Below, in pieces: positions 1-9,300 of a stretch of 15,960 nucleotides of DNA; within the stretch, counting starts at the first letter, position 1, and every line of letters begins with the position of its first letter. Origin of the DNA: an uncultured Pseudomonadota bacterium (GTDB lineage Bacteria > Myxococcota_A > UBA9042 > CAIXZC01); the NCBI GenBank assembly GCA_937884235.1, contig CALGBT010000099.1:1-15960 (forward strand), given 5' to 3'. Below the pieces are notes generated by a model. It saw nothing but the letters and a program-made list of their open reading frames with translations, was not told where the DNA came from and searched no databases. Both the position numbers and the translations under genes were made by a program.

Positions 1-3000
1 ACCAGTACCACCAGGACCACCCAATACACCTGCGCCTCCGGCACCACCGGTCACACCGTATATAGTTGAACCGGAGATATGACATGAATCGGAGTGCCTT
101 ATCTGAATGGCTGCCCCAACCCCTCCGGGACCGCCAGTACAACCTGTACAGTCCCCTTCTGGACCGCTTCCCCCCGTAACATTGGCAATCTCAACGGCAG
201 AGATCGAGAGGTCTTGTGCATACTCGATAAGAACGCCAGCCGTCGCTTCTTCTGTACCATCCTGGCCCTTGATACTTGTGATATTCAAGTTTGCTGCAGA
301 GCCCCCCTGCAACTGTTTTCCTGGAGTCCCCATAAAATGTACTCCACGTTGCCCGGAGTTGATGGTCATTCCCTTCACGGTTACTCCGTTACTGAGAACC
401 AGAAAACCTGTTCCGTAAAGAGGTGCCGATACAAAGACCAGGTCTGTACCAGCCCCCAGGATGAGCACATTTGGCACATCAACAACGACCTTTTCGTTAT
501 ATATGCCTTCCTGAACATGAATGACGTAATCTTCAAACGCATACTCCACCGCTTCCTGGATGGTGGAGAAGGGCAGTTCTTCGCTGCCGTCAAAGCCGCC
601 TTCGAAGGTGCCGCCTTCCCATGAATCCACCCACAACTCACCGTCTGGTTGCCAGGGTAGTTCGCAGCCGTCCGAGCCGGTGTTGTTGGCATCTTTGAAG
701 CCTTCGGTGCAGGAGAGGACGATGCATTGACCGCCGGCGCAGAGGTACTCGGCGACGGAGGCGTGGGCGCAGATGTTGCCACAGGCACCGCAGTTTTCCA
801 GGTCGCTGGTGAGGATAAAGCCTTCGTCGACCTGGCCGTCGCAGTTGTCATCTAGGGTGTTGCAGCTTTCGATGTCGCCGGCGTAGGCGCACTCGTATTC
901 GCAGCCATCGTTGGCATCGCTGTTGAGGTCCCAGAGGTTGTCGGCGCAGTCGGCCAGGGCGCATGTCTTGTTGGCGCAGATGGCAGCCTGCGAAACAGTC
1001 CCCGACGGACAGACATTGCCGCATTCGCCACAGTTGATGGGGTCAGTTGTGACCAACTCGTCAGCGACATCGTCCGCTACACCATTGCAATCATCGTCCC
1101 ACTCGTTGCAAAGCTCTTGCCCCTGGTTCGTGATGAGGCACTCACAGCCGTCGTCGGGGTCGTTGTTGGCATCGCCGGTCATGTCGAGGCAGTCGCCCAT
1201 GGCGCACTGGCCATCAGTGCAGAGGGCCTTGGCATTGTCAAAGTCGCACGCAGTTTCGCAGTTCCCGCAGAAGAGCGGATTGGTCTGGGCGTTGACGCAG
1301 CCCACCGGGTCGCACTTGGTCAGCCCGTCATCGCACTCGTTCTTACATTCCCCCAGGCTGCACACTTGCCCCGGGTCGCACGGCTTGCTGCACCCGCCAC
1401 AGTGCATCAGGTCGGCAGTGGTGTCGGTCTCACAGCCGTTGGTATGCGAGTCGTCGCAGTGGCCCCGGCCCAGTTCGCAGTCGGCTACGGTGCAGAGACC
1501 GGCTATGCAGGCGGTGGTCAGTGTGAAAGGCAGTGGTCCACAGCTCTGTGTGTCGTCAGCCGTGTAAGCGTCCGTGGACTCCTCCGGCAGGCAAGCCAGG
1601 CACGGATTGTCCGGGCTGGGCGTGTCCGCCTCCACACACTCGTCATCTATGAGGCACCAGCCATCTTGAAGCGGAAAGTCGCAGCCGCCATCCCCATCGC
1701 AGATGCTATCGGTGCAATCGAGGTCGTCGGTGCAGTCGTAAGGTGTGCCGGTGCAGGTGCTCTCCACACACATATCGGCGCTGGTACACGGGGCGTCGTC
1801 GTTGCAGGGACCACTGGCGGCGGTGTGGGTGCAGCCGCCAGGCAGTTCGCAAAGGTCAGTGGTGCAGACGTTGTCGTCGTCACAGGTATCCCAGCCGGTG
1901 GACGTGCAGTTGCCGTTGGTGCAGTGGTCGCCGGTGGTGCAGACGTTGCCGTCGTCGCAGGGGGCTTCATTGAAAACCAGGGCGCAGGCACCGGTCTCGG
2001 GGGTACAGTTGTGGTCGGTGCAGATGAGGCCGTCTTCGCAACCTCCTTCCAGCTGGGCAATGAGTATCTTTGGCGTGCCCATGCAGGTGCCCTCGCCATC
2101 GCACAGGTCGGCCAGGGTGCACAAGTCGCCGTCGTCGCAGGCCAATTCCTCTTCCGCCGGGACCGGGGCCGATTCGCATGCCCCGTCATCCGGGTTGCAG
2201 GTATCCGTGGTGCAGAGGTTGCCGTCGTCGCAGCCGTCGTCCTCAAGGGGGACCTCTATCTTCGGTTGGCCACCGCACGCTCCGTCGCCGCACGTGTCCT
2301 GGACGGTGCAGATATCCTCATCATCACAGGGGAGCGTATTGTTAGAGTACTGGCAGCCCTCGACGGCATCACAGTCGTCGTCGGTGCATGGATTCCCGTC
2401 GTCGCATTCGGGGATAGAACCTTCGTCCACGATGCAGATTCCTTCGGTATCCTCGCCCTCCTTCTGGCAGACCATTGTTCCGTTGCAAAGGTCGCCATCT
2501 TCGGTCGCGATGCAGTGACCATCTGTGGTGCAGACGCAGTCTAACTCCTGCAACGCATCGTAGGGCAGAAACGTCCCCGCGCACTGGCCGCCAACGCAGA
2601 CATCGCTGGCGGTGCAGATATTGCCGTCATCACATGCCACTTGTTCTTCATCGGCGACTGGCAAGAACGCACACTGCTCTTCGTCGGGGTCACACAGCTC
2701 TTTGGTACAGGGGTCATTGTCGTCGCAATTCTTGCAGGCACACTCCTTTTCATCCGGCAGCCCATATCCGCACTCAATTCCCTCGCAGAGTGCCATGCAG
2801 TCGGGGGTGCAGGAGCCTTCCTCACAACTCCACTTCGCGGCACATTCGCCACACGTCCCACCACACCCGTCGTCGCCACACTCTTTGCCGTCACATTGTG
2901 GTGCGCAAACGTCGATTTCGGGGGCTGCGTCCTGGGTATCAGTTGCGCCTCCGTCAAGGGTGTCCGGCGTAACACCGTCCAGGGTGTCGGTATTGCTACT

Positions 3001-3210
3001 GTCCCGGATGTCAAAGACGTCCGGTACATCCACCCGTGGCAGGTCTTTGGCATGCGTCTCTGGCACGTCGAGTGTGCTGCGGCCATCGGCCATCCGGCCG
3101 TCGACAACGTCCTTGCCACCATCGGCGGTCCCCTTGTAGGTAAATTCAGCCGGGGCGATGCAGGAGGTGAGGCTGGAAATGGACAGTAGTAGAAGAATCG
3201 CTATACGCAT
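1..3210 (-). CDS. Giant cysteine-rich, beta-helix surface lipoprotein (paralog 1), 3' end outside the window
   Basis: My own translation from the ATG at 3210 stays open for all 1070 codons to base 1, so the C-terminus lies beyond the left edge. The start follows GGAG (3218-3221) with 7-nt spacing. Residues 1-17 form a lipoprotein signal ending LTSC, with Ile at +2, which favours outer-membrane sorting. Next come an Asp-rich tether (about 45-100), one CGDDGCGGTC unit (102-134), about eleven CDDGxxCTxxxC units resembling the Dictyostelium CTDC repeat (161-510), and a cysteine-rich block (570-855). That block carries two MopE-like motifs (WDDDCNG near 705, LDDNCDGQVDEG near 787). From about 856 a DUF1565/NosD-like right-handed beta-helix begins (PFSTIQEAVEY), with GGxGG loops at the edge. 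The full-length paralog immediately upstream suggests a kelch-type C-terminus, but that is inference. Exact function unknown; a structural or adhesive surface protein is likely. Confidence 0.9.
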   Translation of the reverse strand, partial: MRIAILLLLSISSLTSCIAPAEFTYKGTADGGKDVVDGRMADGRSTLDVPETHAKDLPRVDVPDVFDIRDSSNTDTLDGVTPDTLDGGATDTQDAAPEIDVCAPQCDGKECGDDGCGGTCGECAAKWSCEEGSCTPDCMALCEGIECGYGLPDEKECACKNCDDNDPCTKELCDPDEEQCAFLPVADEEQVACDDGNICTASDVCVGGQCAGTFLPYDALQELDCVCTTDGHCIATEDGDLCNGTMVCQKEGEDTEGICIVDEGSIPECDDGNPCTDDDCDAVEGCQYSNNTLPCDDEDICTVQDTCGDGACGGQPKIEVPLEDDGCDDGNLCTTDTCNPDDGACESAPVPAEEELACDDGDLCTLADLCDGEGTCMGTPKILIAQLEGGCEDGLICTDHNCTPETGACALVFNEAPCDDGNVCTTGDHCTNGNCTSTGWDTCDDDNVCTTDLCELPGGCTHTAASGPCNDDAPCTSADMCVESTCTGTPYDCTDDLDCTDSICDGDGGCDFPLQDGWCLIDDECVEADTPSPDNPCLACLPEESTDAYTADDTQSCGPLPFTLTTACIAGLCTVADCELGRGHCDDSHTNGCETDTTADLMHCGGCSKPCDPGQVCSLGECKNECDDGLTKCDPVGCVNAQTNPLFCGNCETACDFDNAKALCTDGQCAMGDCLDMTGDANNDPDDGCECLITNQGQELCNEWDDDCNGVADDVADELVTTDPINCGECGNVCPSGTVSQAAICANKTCALADCADNLWDLNSDANDGCEYECAYAGDIESCNTLDDNCDGQVDEGFILTSDLENCGACGNICAHASVAEYLCAGGQCIVLSCTEGFKDANNTGSDGCELPWQPDGELWVDSWEGGTFEGGFDGSEELPFSTIQEAVEYAFEDYVIHVQEGIYNEKVVVDVPNVLILGAGTDLVFVSAPLYGTGFLVLSNGVTVKGMTINSGQRGVHFMGTPGKQLQGGSAANLNITSIKGQDGTEEATAGVLIEYAQDLSISAVEIANVTGGSGPEGDCTGCTGGPGGVGAAIQIRHSDSCHISGSTIYGVTGGAGGAGVLGGPGGTG
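649..1737 (-). repeat. Duplicated 363-codon cysteine-rich block, copy 1
   Basis: Codons 492-854 of paralog 1 align without gaps to codons 343-705 of paralog 2 (constant offset of 149 residues at every anchor checked). In one 60-residue sample, 53 residues are identical, and a run of 33 residues (800-832) is identical. It contains the GCETDTTADLMHCGGCSKPC unit, a repeated CGxCxxxC pattern and both MopE-like motifs. DNA stretches such as 716-753 are identical to the other copy. Confidence 0.9.
1681..2730 (-). repeat. Array of about eleven CDDGxxCTxxxC repeats in paralog 1
   Basis: Residues 161-510 hold units of the form C-[DNE]-D-x3-C-T-x4-C-x4-5-C, starting near residues 161, 192, 269, 294, 327, 358, 390, 418, 442, 468 and 492. 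Spacing is mostly 24-33 residues, with one longer gap. The pattern resembles the Dicty_CTDC family, short disulfide-stabilised modules found in many deltaproteobacterial surface proteins. The paralog has only four or five units, so this segment has grown or shrunk by repeat gain or loss. Confidence 0.85.
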
Positions 3211-3279
3211 CAGCAGTCTCCGCTGGTATCCCGCAGCAAATGTCTTTCAGTGCCGAAACAAATTCCCGAAACAATAACG

Positions 3280-3299
3280 CAGCGCAGGTGCGCGCGCTG
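3280..3299 (-). repeat. Small GC-rich hairpin in the 120-base gap between the two giant genes
   Basis: On the minus strand CAGCGC and GCGCTG can pair (6 bp, 8-nt loop), followed by a weakly T-rich CGTTATTGTTT. It could act as a weak terminator after the stop at 3331 or as an upstream element of paralog 1, whose ATG is 70-89 bases further on. The T-run is interrupted, so termination is doubtful. No convincing promoter was found in 3211-3330. Confidence 0.35.
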
Positions 3300-3330
3300 G
3301 GCGACGGCATAGCCGCATTTGTGATTGATC

Positions 3331-6300
3331 TTATTCAAAAACCACCACGTCGACGCGGGCTGTTGTCGAGTTGCCATAGTTCCAGCGCTTGCCGCCAAAC
3401 AGGTATACCGAATTGCCAACCTGAGCGAATGCCCGGTGGCTGTAGGTCATGGCCGGTGCCAGGTAGCCGTGGAGTTCCCACGAGTCGGTCTTTGGATCGT
3501 AGCGGTAGACCTCACTGGTAGCCGGGGTGTTGTAGCCCGTCTCCGCAAGCATGAGGTAGATATAGTCGCCAATTGAAACCGTGATGGCTTTCGCCGCGGG
3601 CACCGGCAGGTCACCGAGTTGTGTCCAGGTGCTGGTCCCGACGTCGTAGCGCTCGACGTGCCTGTACACCGTGCCCCAGCCCTTCACACCTCCAAATGCG
3701 TAGAGTGACCCTCCGTGGACCACCGCGGCGATGAACCTCCGCCCCAAAACCATATTGCCAGTTTTGCTCCACCCATCGGCACCGGGGTCATAAACGTTGC
3801 CGTAATCGTGATACTGATATCCACCTCCGTAGGTACCGCCAAGAACGAACAGTTTGTCGTCGAATTCCAGAGTTCCATGGTTGAGGCCCTGTGCTGGGAG
3901 CGGCATGTCGAGGAGGCTCTGCCAGCCGGACTCCTGCCCACCATAGGAGTGCAGCGCCTGCAACAACTCCCCGTTTGATCCTCCCACGTTGTAAAGTACG
4001 CCCCCGACGACTGCGCTCCCGTGGTACGCTAGCGGAGCCGGCAGAACAGCCAGAGCCCCGTCTGACCACAAATCGGCGGCGGGAGCGTATGTGAACACTG
4101 CATCAGAGTGATTCCCGACTTGTTCGCCGTCGGCCACGTAGCCCCCCAGATAGTGCAGCGCCCCGTCAAAAGCCACCGCCGTGCCCATGTGGCGCGGCCC
4201 GGGCATGTCCTTCATCTGACCGCAGACGATGGGCCCCTGGCATTCAACGGGCCCTGCACAGAGCCCGCTGGGCAGGCAGACGTTGCCCCACGCGCACGTG
4301 TCGCAGATCCCCCCACAGCCGTCCGGCTTTCCGCACTTGCCCTCACAGAGAGGCTGGCAGCAGGTGAATTGCAGGTCGCAGACCTCGCCGTCCGGGCACC
4401 CACCGCAGCTGCCGCCGCAGCCGTCGTCGCCACACAGTTTGCCCTCGCAATCGGGCACGCAGCATTGGTGGGCCGCAGAGCAGACCTCACTCTCTCCCCC
4501 GCATGTGGCACAACTGCCGCCGCAGCCGTCGTTCCCGCAAGCCTTGCCCAGGCAATTCGGCTGGCACAGTCCCCCATTGGGACAATGGCCAACAAAGGGG
4601 TTGGCAATCGCTTCGGGGGTGTTGCCATACGCGCCGATGTTGACCCGGCAGCCGTTGGGCTCCGGCTCACTCGCATAGTCGCTTAACTCCTTGCCGGCGT
4701 CGATGCAGGGCGACCCCGGCGACAGGTGGAAGTCCCCGTTCTGTGGGTCGACGAACATCGGGGGCAGCGACAAACAGGTGGCCGCCATCTGGGCGTTGTC
4801 CGTTGCGGCATTGCAGTAGAAGATGTCGCTGTAGTCGGCCTTCAAAGCGAGTGGGTAGTTCACGTTATCATTGCGTAGGCACGTCCCCGTCACCTCTCCG
4901 ACAATGGAGTCGAGCAGTGAAAGCGGGGCGTTCTGTGAGGCAGTAGTGACAACGCCCGCGATCAGATCCCAGTTGGTGTCGAAGCCGATTCCATGCACGA
5001 CCGAATTACGAATCTTCATCAGGGGACAGTTGTCCACCCGCATGCCCGCCAGTCCCCGTGCCGAAAGAGAACTACCAAGGCCGGAGGAAACATCGGCCAC
5101 AATCGAGTGCTGCCAAGTGAACCCCGCACTGTCCACGAACTCGCTGCCGGTAGCGGCGCCCGATTGCGTGGGCATCGCATACTTGTCCGGCGCGCCGGCC
5201 CCGCCGGAGACCTTCCGCACAGTCACACGGTCAGCCGCGGAAGAAGTGCAGGAATCTACCAGGATCCCCGTTGCTTCGCCGCCCTTCCCGCCGACATCGC
5301 CAGAGTATGCGTAGGAGCCGCCGACACCGCCGCCGATGTCGTTGACCTTCATCTCCTCCAGCGACAGCCCCTTGCAGCCGGTGAACCGAGCCCCGAACGT
5401 GGCACCGCCGTTACCACCGTTTTCGTCGTAGCCGCCGGTCCCCCCCGGCGCCCCCAGGATTCCAGAAACCTGGAGTTTACTGACGCTCAAGCCAGAAGAG
5501 TCGACAACATCGATCCCGAAGACAGGCCCGCCATTGCCGCCAGAGCCAGAGTAACCCCCCGAACCACCTTGGCCACCCTGGAGTCCCTGTATGACAACCC
5601 CCTCCAGGTTGCAGTTTGTGCAGGAATCAAGCAAGAGTCCGACCAGGTCACCGCCGGCACAGCCCTTCGTATTGTCTGCGCCCGTACATCCCGCTGTCCC
5701 CCGTCCCGACGAAACCGAGCAGTCCTTCACCGTGACCCCGTCCGAATCCAGGAGGACGATCTGCCCGAAGTTGGTCGGATTGGCCTCAGACTCCACGTGC
5801 ACTCCCTCGACAAGCAGGTCGTTTACCCCGTGCAGGTAGACTATGAGAGCCCCTTCCAGCAGGTTGTCCAGCGCCACCTGCGTCCCCTGCGAGTCGGGGT
5901 CCATATAGAGCCCGTAGCCCACCTGCGCAAGTCCCGCCGTGGCCTTTTCGTCTTTCGCAAAGCCGCCGGCACCCCCGGCGATGGCGGACAGGGTGTTGCC
6001 CGCAAGCTCCGCACCCTCGCTTGCCTCCAGGTACACTCCTGCACCGACTCCTCCGACCCCGCTCGAATAGTAGGAGGCTGTTGCTCCTCCGTCGCCGCCA
6101 ATGACGAAGCCGATCAGGTTAGAAGTCACGGTAGCCGTCACGCTGTCGGAGAGATAGATGCCTGCTCCCACTCCGCCCGGTCCGCCCGAGGAGGTCTGGT
6201 GGGCCGACCCGCCAATGCCCCCGGCCACTTCCTCTATCTGGTTTCCAGTCACCTGTGCGCTGGTCGACCCGGCCAGCAGCAGTCCGACCCCAATGCCCCC

Positions 6301-9300
6301 CGTCCCCGAAATCTTGCCGCCGCAACCTGTGGCCCCGATGCCCCCGTCAATGTGCGAGACGGTGTTGTACGAAACCGTGCATTGGGCACAGTTCGACACT
6401 CGGATTCCCGCACCGATAGCGCCCACGCAGGCAGCCGCATTGTCCGCCATCCCAACGCCCGCTCGGCCGGTGAAGTAGGCCACTTCGTTGTTGCTCACTC
6501 GCACGCCAGTACAGTCGACCACCGCGATCTTGCCGAGGTTTGTGGGATTTGAGCCGGCGATGAGAACGTAGCCCTGGACGGTGGAATCAACCTCTCCATA
6601 CCGGTAGACGGTCTGGTCGCCCTCCACCAGGTTCGTATCTTCGACAGTGTTGTCCAACGCCGTCTCTTCCAGGAAGACCCCGTAGCCTTCTTGCTGCGCA
6701 CCCATTGTCTCCAGGCTTGGGGCGGGGCCGCCCGGGCCTCCGTCCACATCCTCCACCGAGTTGCCGCTCACTGTGTTGCCAGAACTTCCGGCCAAATAGA
6801 CCCCGGTCCCCACCCCGGACGTTCCACCGCCAGACATCCCGCCGCCACCCTGGCCGCCAAGGAGATCCGACAGGTGGTTGTCCGATACCAACGAACCGGC
6901 ACACCCCTCCAGCGCAACGGCCGCGGCGATGCCCCCCGCTCCTCCAAAGCCCTGCTTGCCGCTCGTACCTCCGGTCCCTCCAAACACTGCGGAGACCTCG
7001 TTCTCCAGAACCTGGCAACCAATGCAGTTGCGCAGCCGGATCCCCGCTGCCATTTCACCGTCTCCCCCAGTCGCTGTTGATCCGGCTGTGGTGACACCGG
7101 ATGGTGCGCCCACGAATCCGATCTGGTTGTCCTTGACCGTTACGTTGACCGAATCGACCACCACGATCTTGCCAAGGTTGGTGGTATCTGCGTTGGCCAT
7201 CAACTCGTGCCCGGTGACCACCGCGCCGTCAGCCCCAGACAGATAGACCACTGCCTGCCCGGAAACGAGGTTAGAAGTTTCTACCGTGTTAGCCAGGGAC
7301 TCCTCGTCGAAGAAGAAACCGAACCCCCCCTGGTCTGCTCCCTCCGCTACCCCGATCCATTCCTCGGCGTTCCAGCAGGGGCCGCCAGGGCCGCCATAGA
7401 TGAACTCGAAGGTGTTGGACGAAAACCCGTTGCCAGTCGAATGCAACAGATAGACCCCTGCCCCCACTCCTCCCTCACCACCCCAACTCTGGGTGGCCCC
7501 GCCGCCGCCGGCACCTCCGGTCGCCAACTCGACCTCGTTATCCGAAATGAGGCCCCCTGTGGCGTTCTCCAGCAGCAACCCCGCAGCCACGCCGCCCGCT
7601 CCGCCCCGGTTAGAGCCGCTGGGTGCACCGCCCTTCCCGCCTAAGAGACCGGCGAAGGAGTTGGCCATGATGGCGCATTGTGTAGAGTTCAGGACGTGGA
7701 CACCAAGCCCTCGCCCACCCTCCTCGCCTGCGGTATTCCCGTCGGTCCCCGCCGCACCTTCGCTGCCAGCCACCGACGAGAACTCACATTGGCTCACCGA
7801 CACGCCGACGGTCCACTCCAGTTTCACGCCCGCGGCATCGCCGCCCTCGCCGACGGCCCCTTGCAGGGAACTGATTCCCAGGTTCTTGGCCACGCCACCC
7901 TGCAGCGGAGATTCCTCCGTCCCTTCAAAGTGGATGCCGTATCGTCCTGCGGAGATGGCGAGGTTCGCCACCGTCACTCCGTCGGCGGTAATATGGAAAC
8001 CCGTCCCGTATTCCGGCGTGGAGACGAAGACCAGATCCTGGCCTGCCCCTTGGATGGTGAGGTTCGGGATGTCTATTTCAACGCCGCCCGTATAGATGCC
8101 TTCGTTGATGTGGATGAGGTAGCCGTCGAAGGAATATTCAATGGCCTCCTGGATCGTCGAGAAAGGGAAATCCTGCGACCCGTCGAAGTCGTCGGCGTAG
8201 GTGCCGCCCTCCCACGAATCGACCCACAGTTCGCCGTCGGGTTGCCACTCCACCTCACAGCCGTCGGTACCCTGGTTGTTGGCATCTTTGTAGCCTTCGT
8301 TGCACGCTAGGACGATGCATTGACCGCCGGCGCAGAGGTACTCGGCAACGGAGGCGTGGGCGCAGATGTTGCCACAAGCTCCGCAGTTCTCCAGGTCGCT
8401 GGTGAGGACAAAGCCTTCGTCGACCTGGCCGTCGCAGTTATCATCCAATTCGTTGCACGTCTCTTGCTGGCCGGCGTAGGGACACTCGTATTCGCAGCCG
8501 TCGACTGCATTGCCGTTGAGGTCCCACTGGTTGTCGGCGCAGTCGGTCAGGTTGCACGTCTTGTTGGCGCAGACTGCCATTTGCGCAACGCCCCCCGACG
8601 GACAGACATTGCCGCACTGGCCGCAGTTGATGGGGTCAGTGGTGATCAGGTCGTCGGCCACATCGTCTATGAGGCCGTTGCAATCGTCGTCCCACTCATT
8701 ACACAGCTCTTGCCCCTGGTTGGTGATAAGACATTCGCAACCGTCATCGGGATTGCCATTGGCATCACCGGTCATGTCGAGGCAGTCGCCCATGGTGCAC
8801 TGGCCATCAACGCAGAGGGCGGTGGCGTTATCGAAGTCGCAGGCCGTTTCGCAGTTGCCGCAAAAGAGGGGATTGGTCTGGGTATCGACGCAGCCTGCCG
8901 GGTCGCACTTTGTCAGTTCCCCGTCACACTCGTTCTTGCATTCCCCTAAGCTGCACACCTGCCCCTGGTCGCAGGGCTTGCTGCACCCGCCGCAGTGCAG
9001 GAGGTCGGCGGTGGTGTCGGTCTCACAGCCGTTGGCATGAGAATCGTCGCAGTGGCCGCGGCCGGGATTGCACTCAAAGACGGTGCAGAGGCCCGCCAGG
9101 CACGCAGTTGATAGAGCCTCGGGAAGGGGGCCGCAGTTCTGGGTGTCGTCGGCCGCATAAGCGTCAGTAGACTCCTCAGGCAGACAGGCCAGGCAAGGGC
9201 TTTCGGGGCTGGGGGTTTCCGCAGCCACGCATTCGTCGTCAATGAGGCACCACTCTTCCAGTAGCGGATGGTCGCAGCCGCCCTCACCGTCGCAAATGTT

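Noticed and set aside
1117..2544. Long open frame on the plus strand (475 codons), Val/Ala/Gly-rich
   Set aside because: It is antisense to the cysteine repeats of paralog 1. The repeated GAC/TGC codons read backwards give endless GTC/GCA, which leaves the opposite strand open. No SD and no recognisable domain.
3280..3299. Hairpin considered as a true intrinsic terminator between the two giant genes
   Set aside because: The stem is only 6 bp and the following T-run is broken (CGTTATTGTTT), so it is reported only as a small hairpin.
4993..6552. Long open frame on the plus strand (519 codons)
   Set aside because: It is antisense to the Gly-rich beta-helix. Its composition is low in structure, no family is recognisable, and the minus frame has clear repeats and domains.
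5197..7719. Regular repeats considered as a CRISPR array or tandem DNA repeat
   Set aside because: The repetition is at protein level, in frame and imperfect in DNA, with no constant-length spacers.
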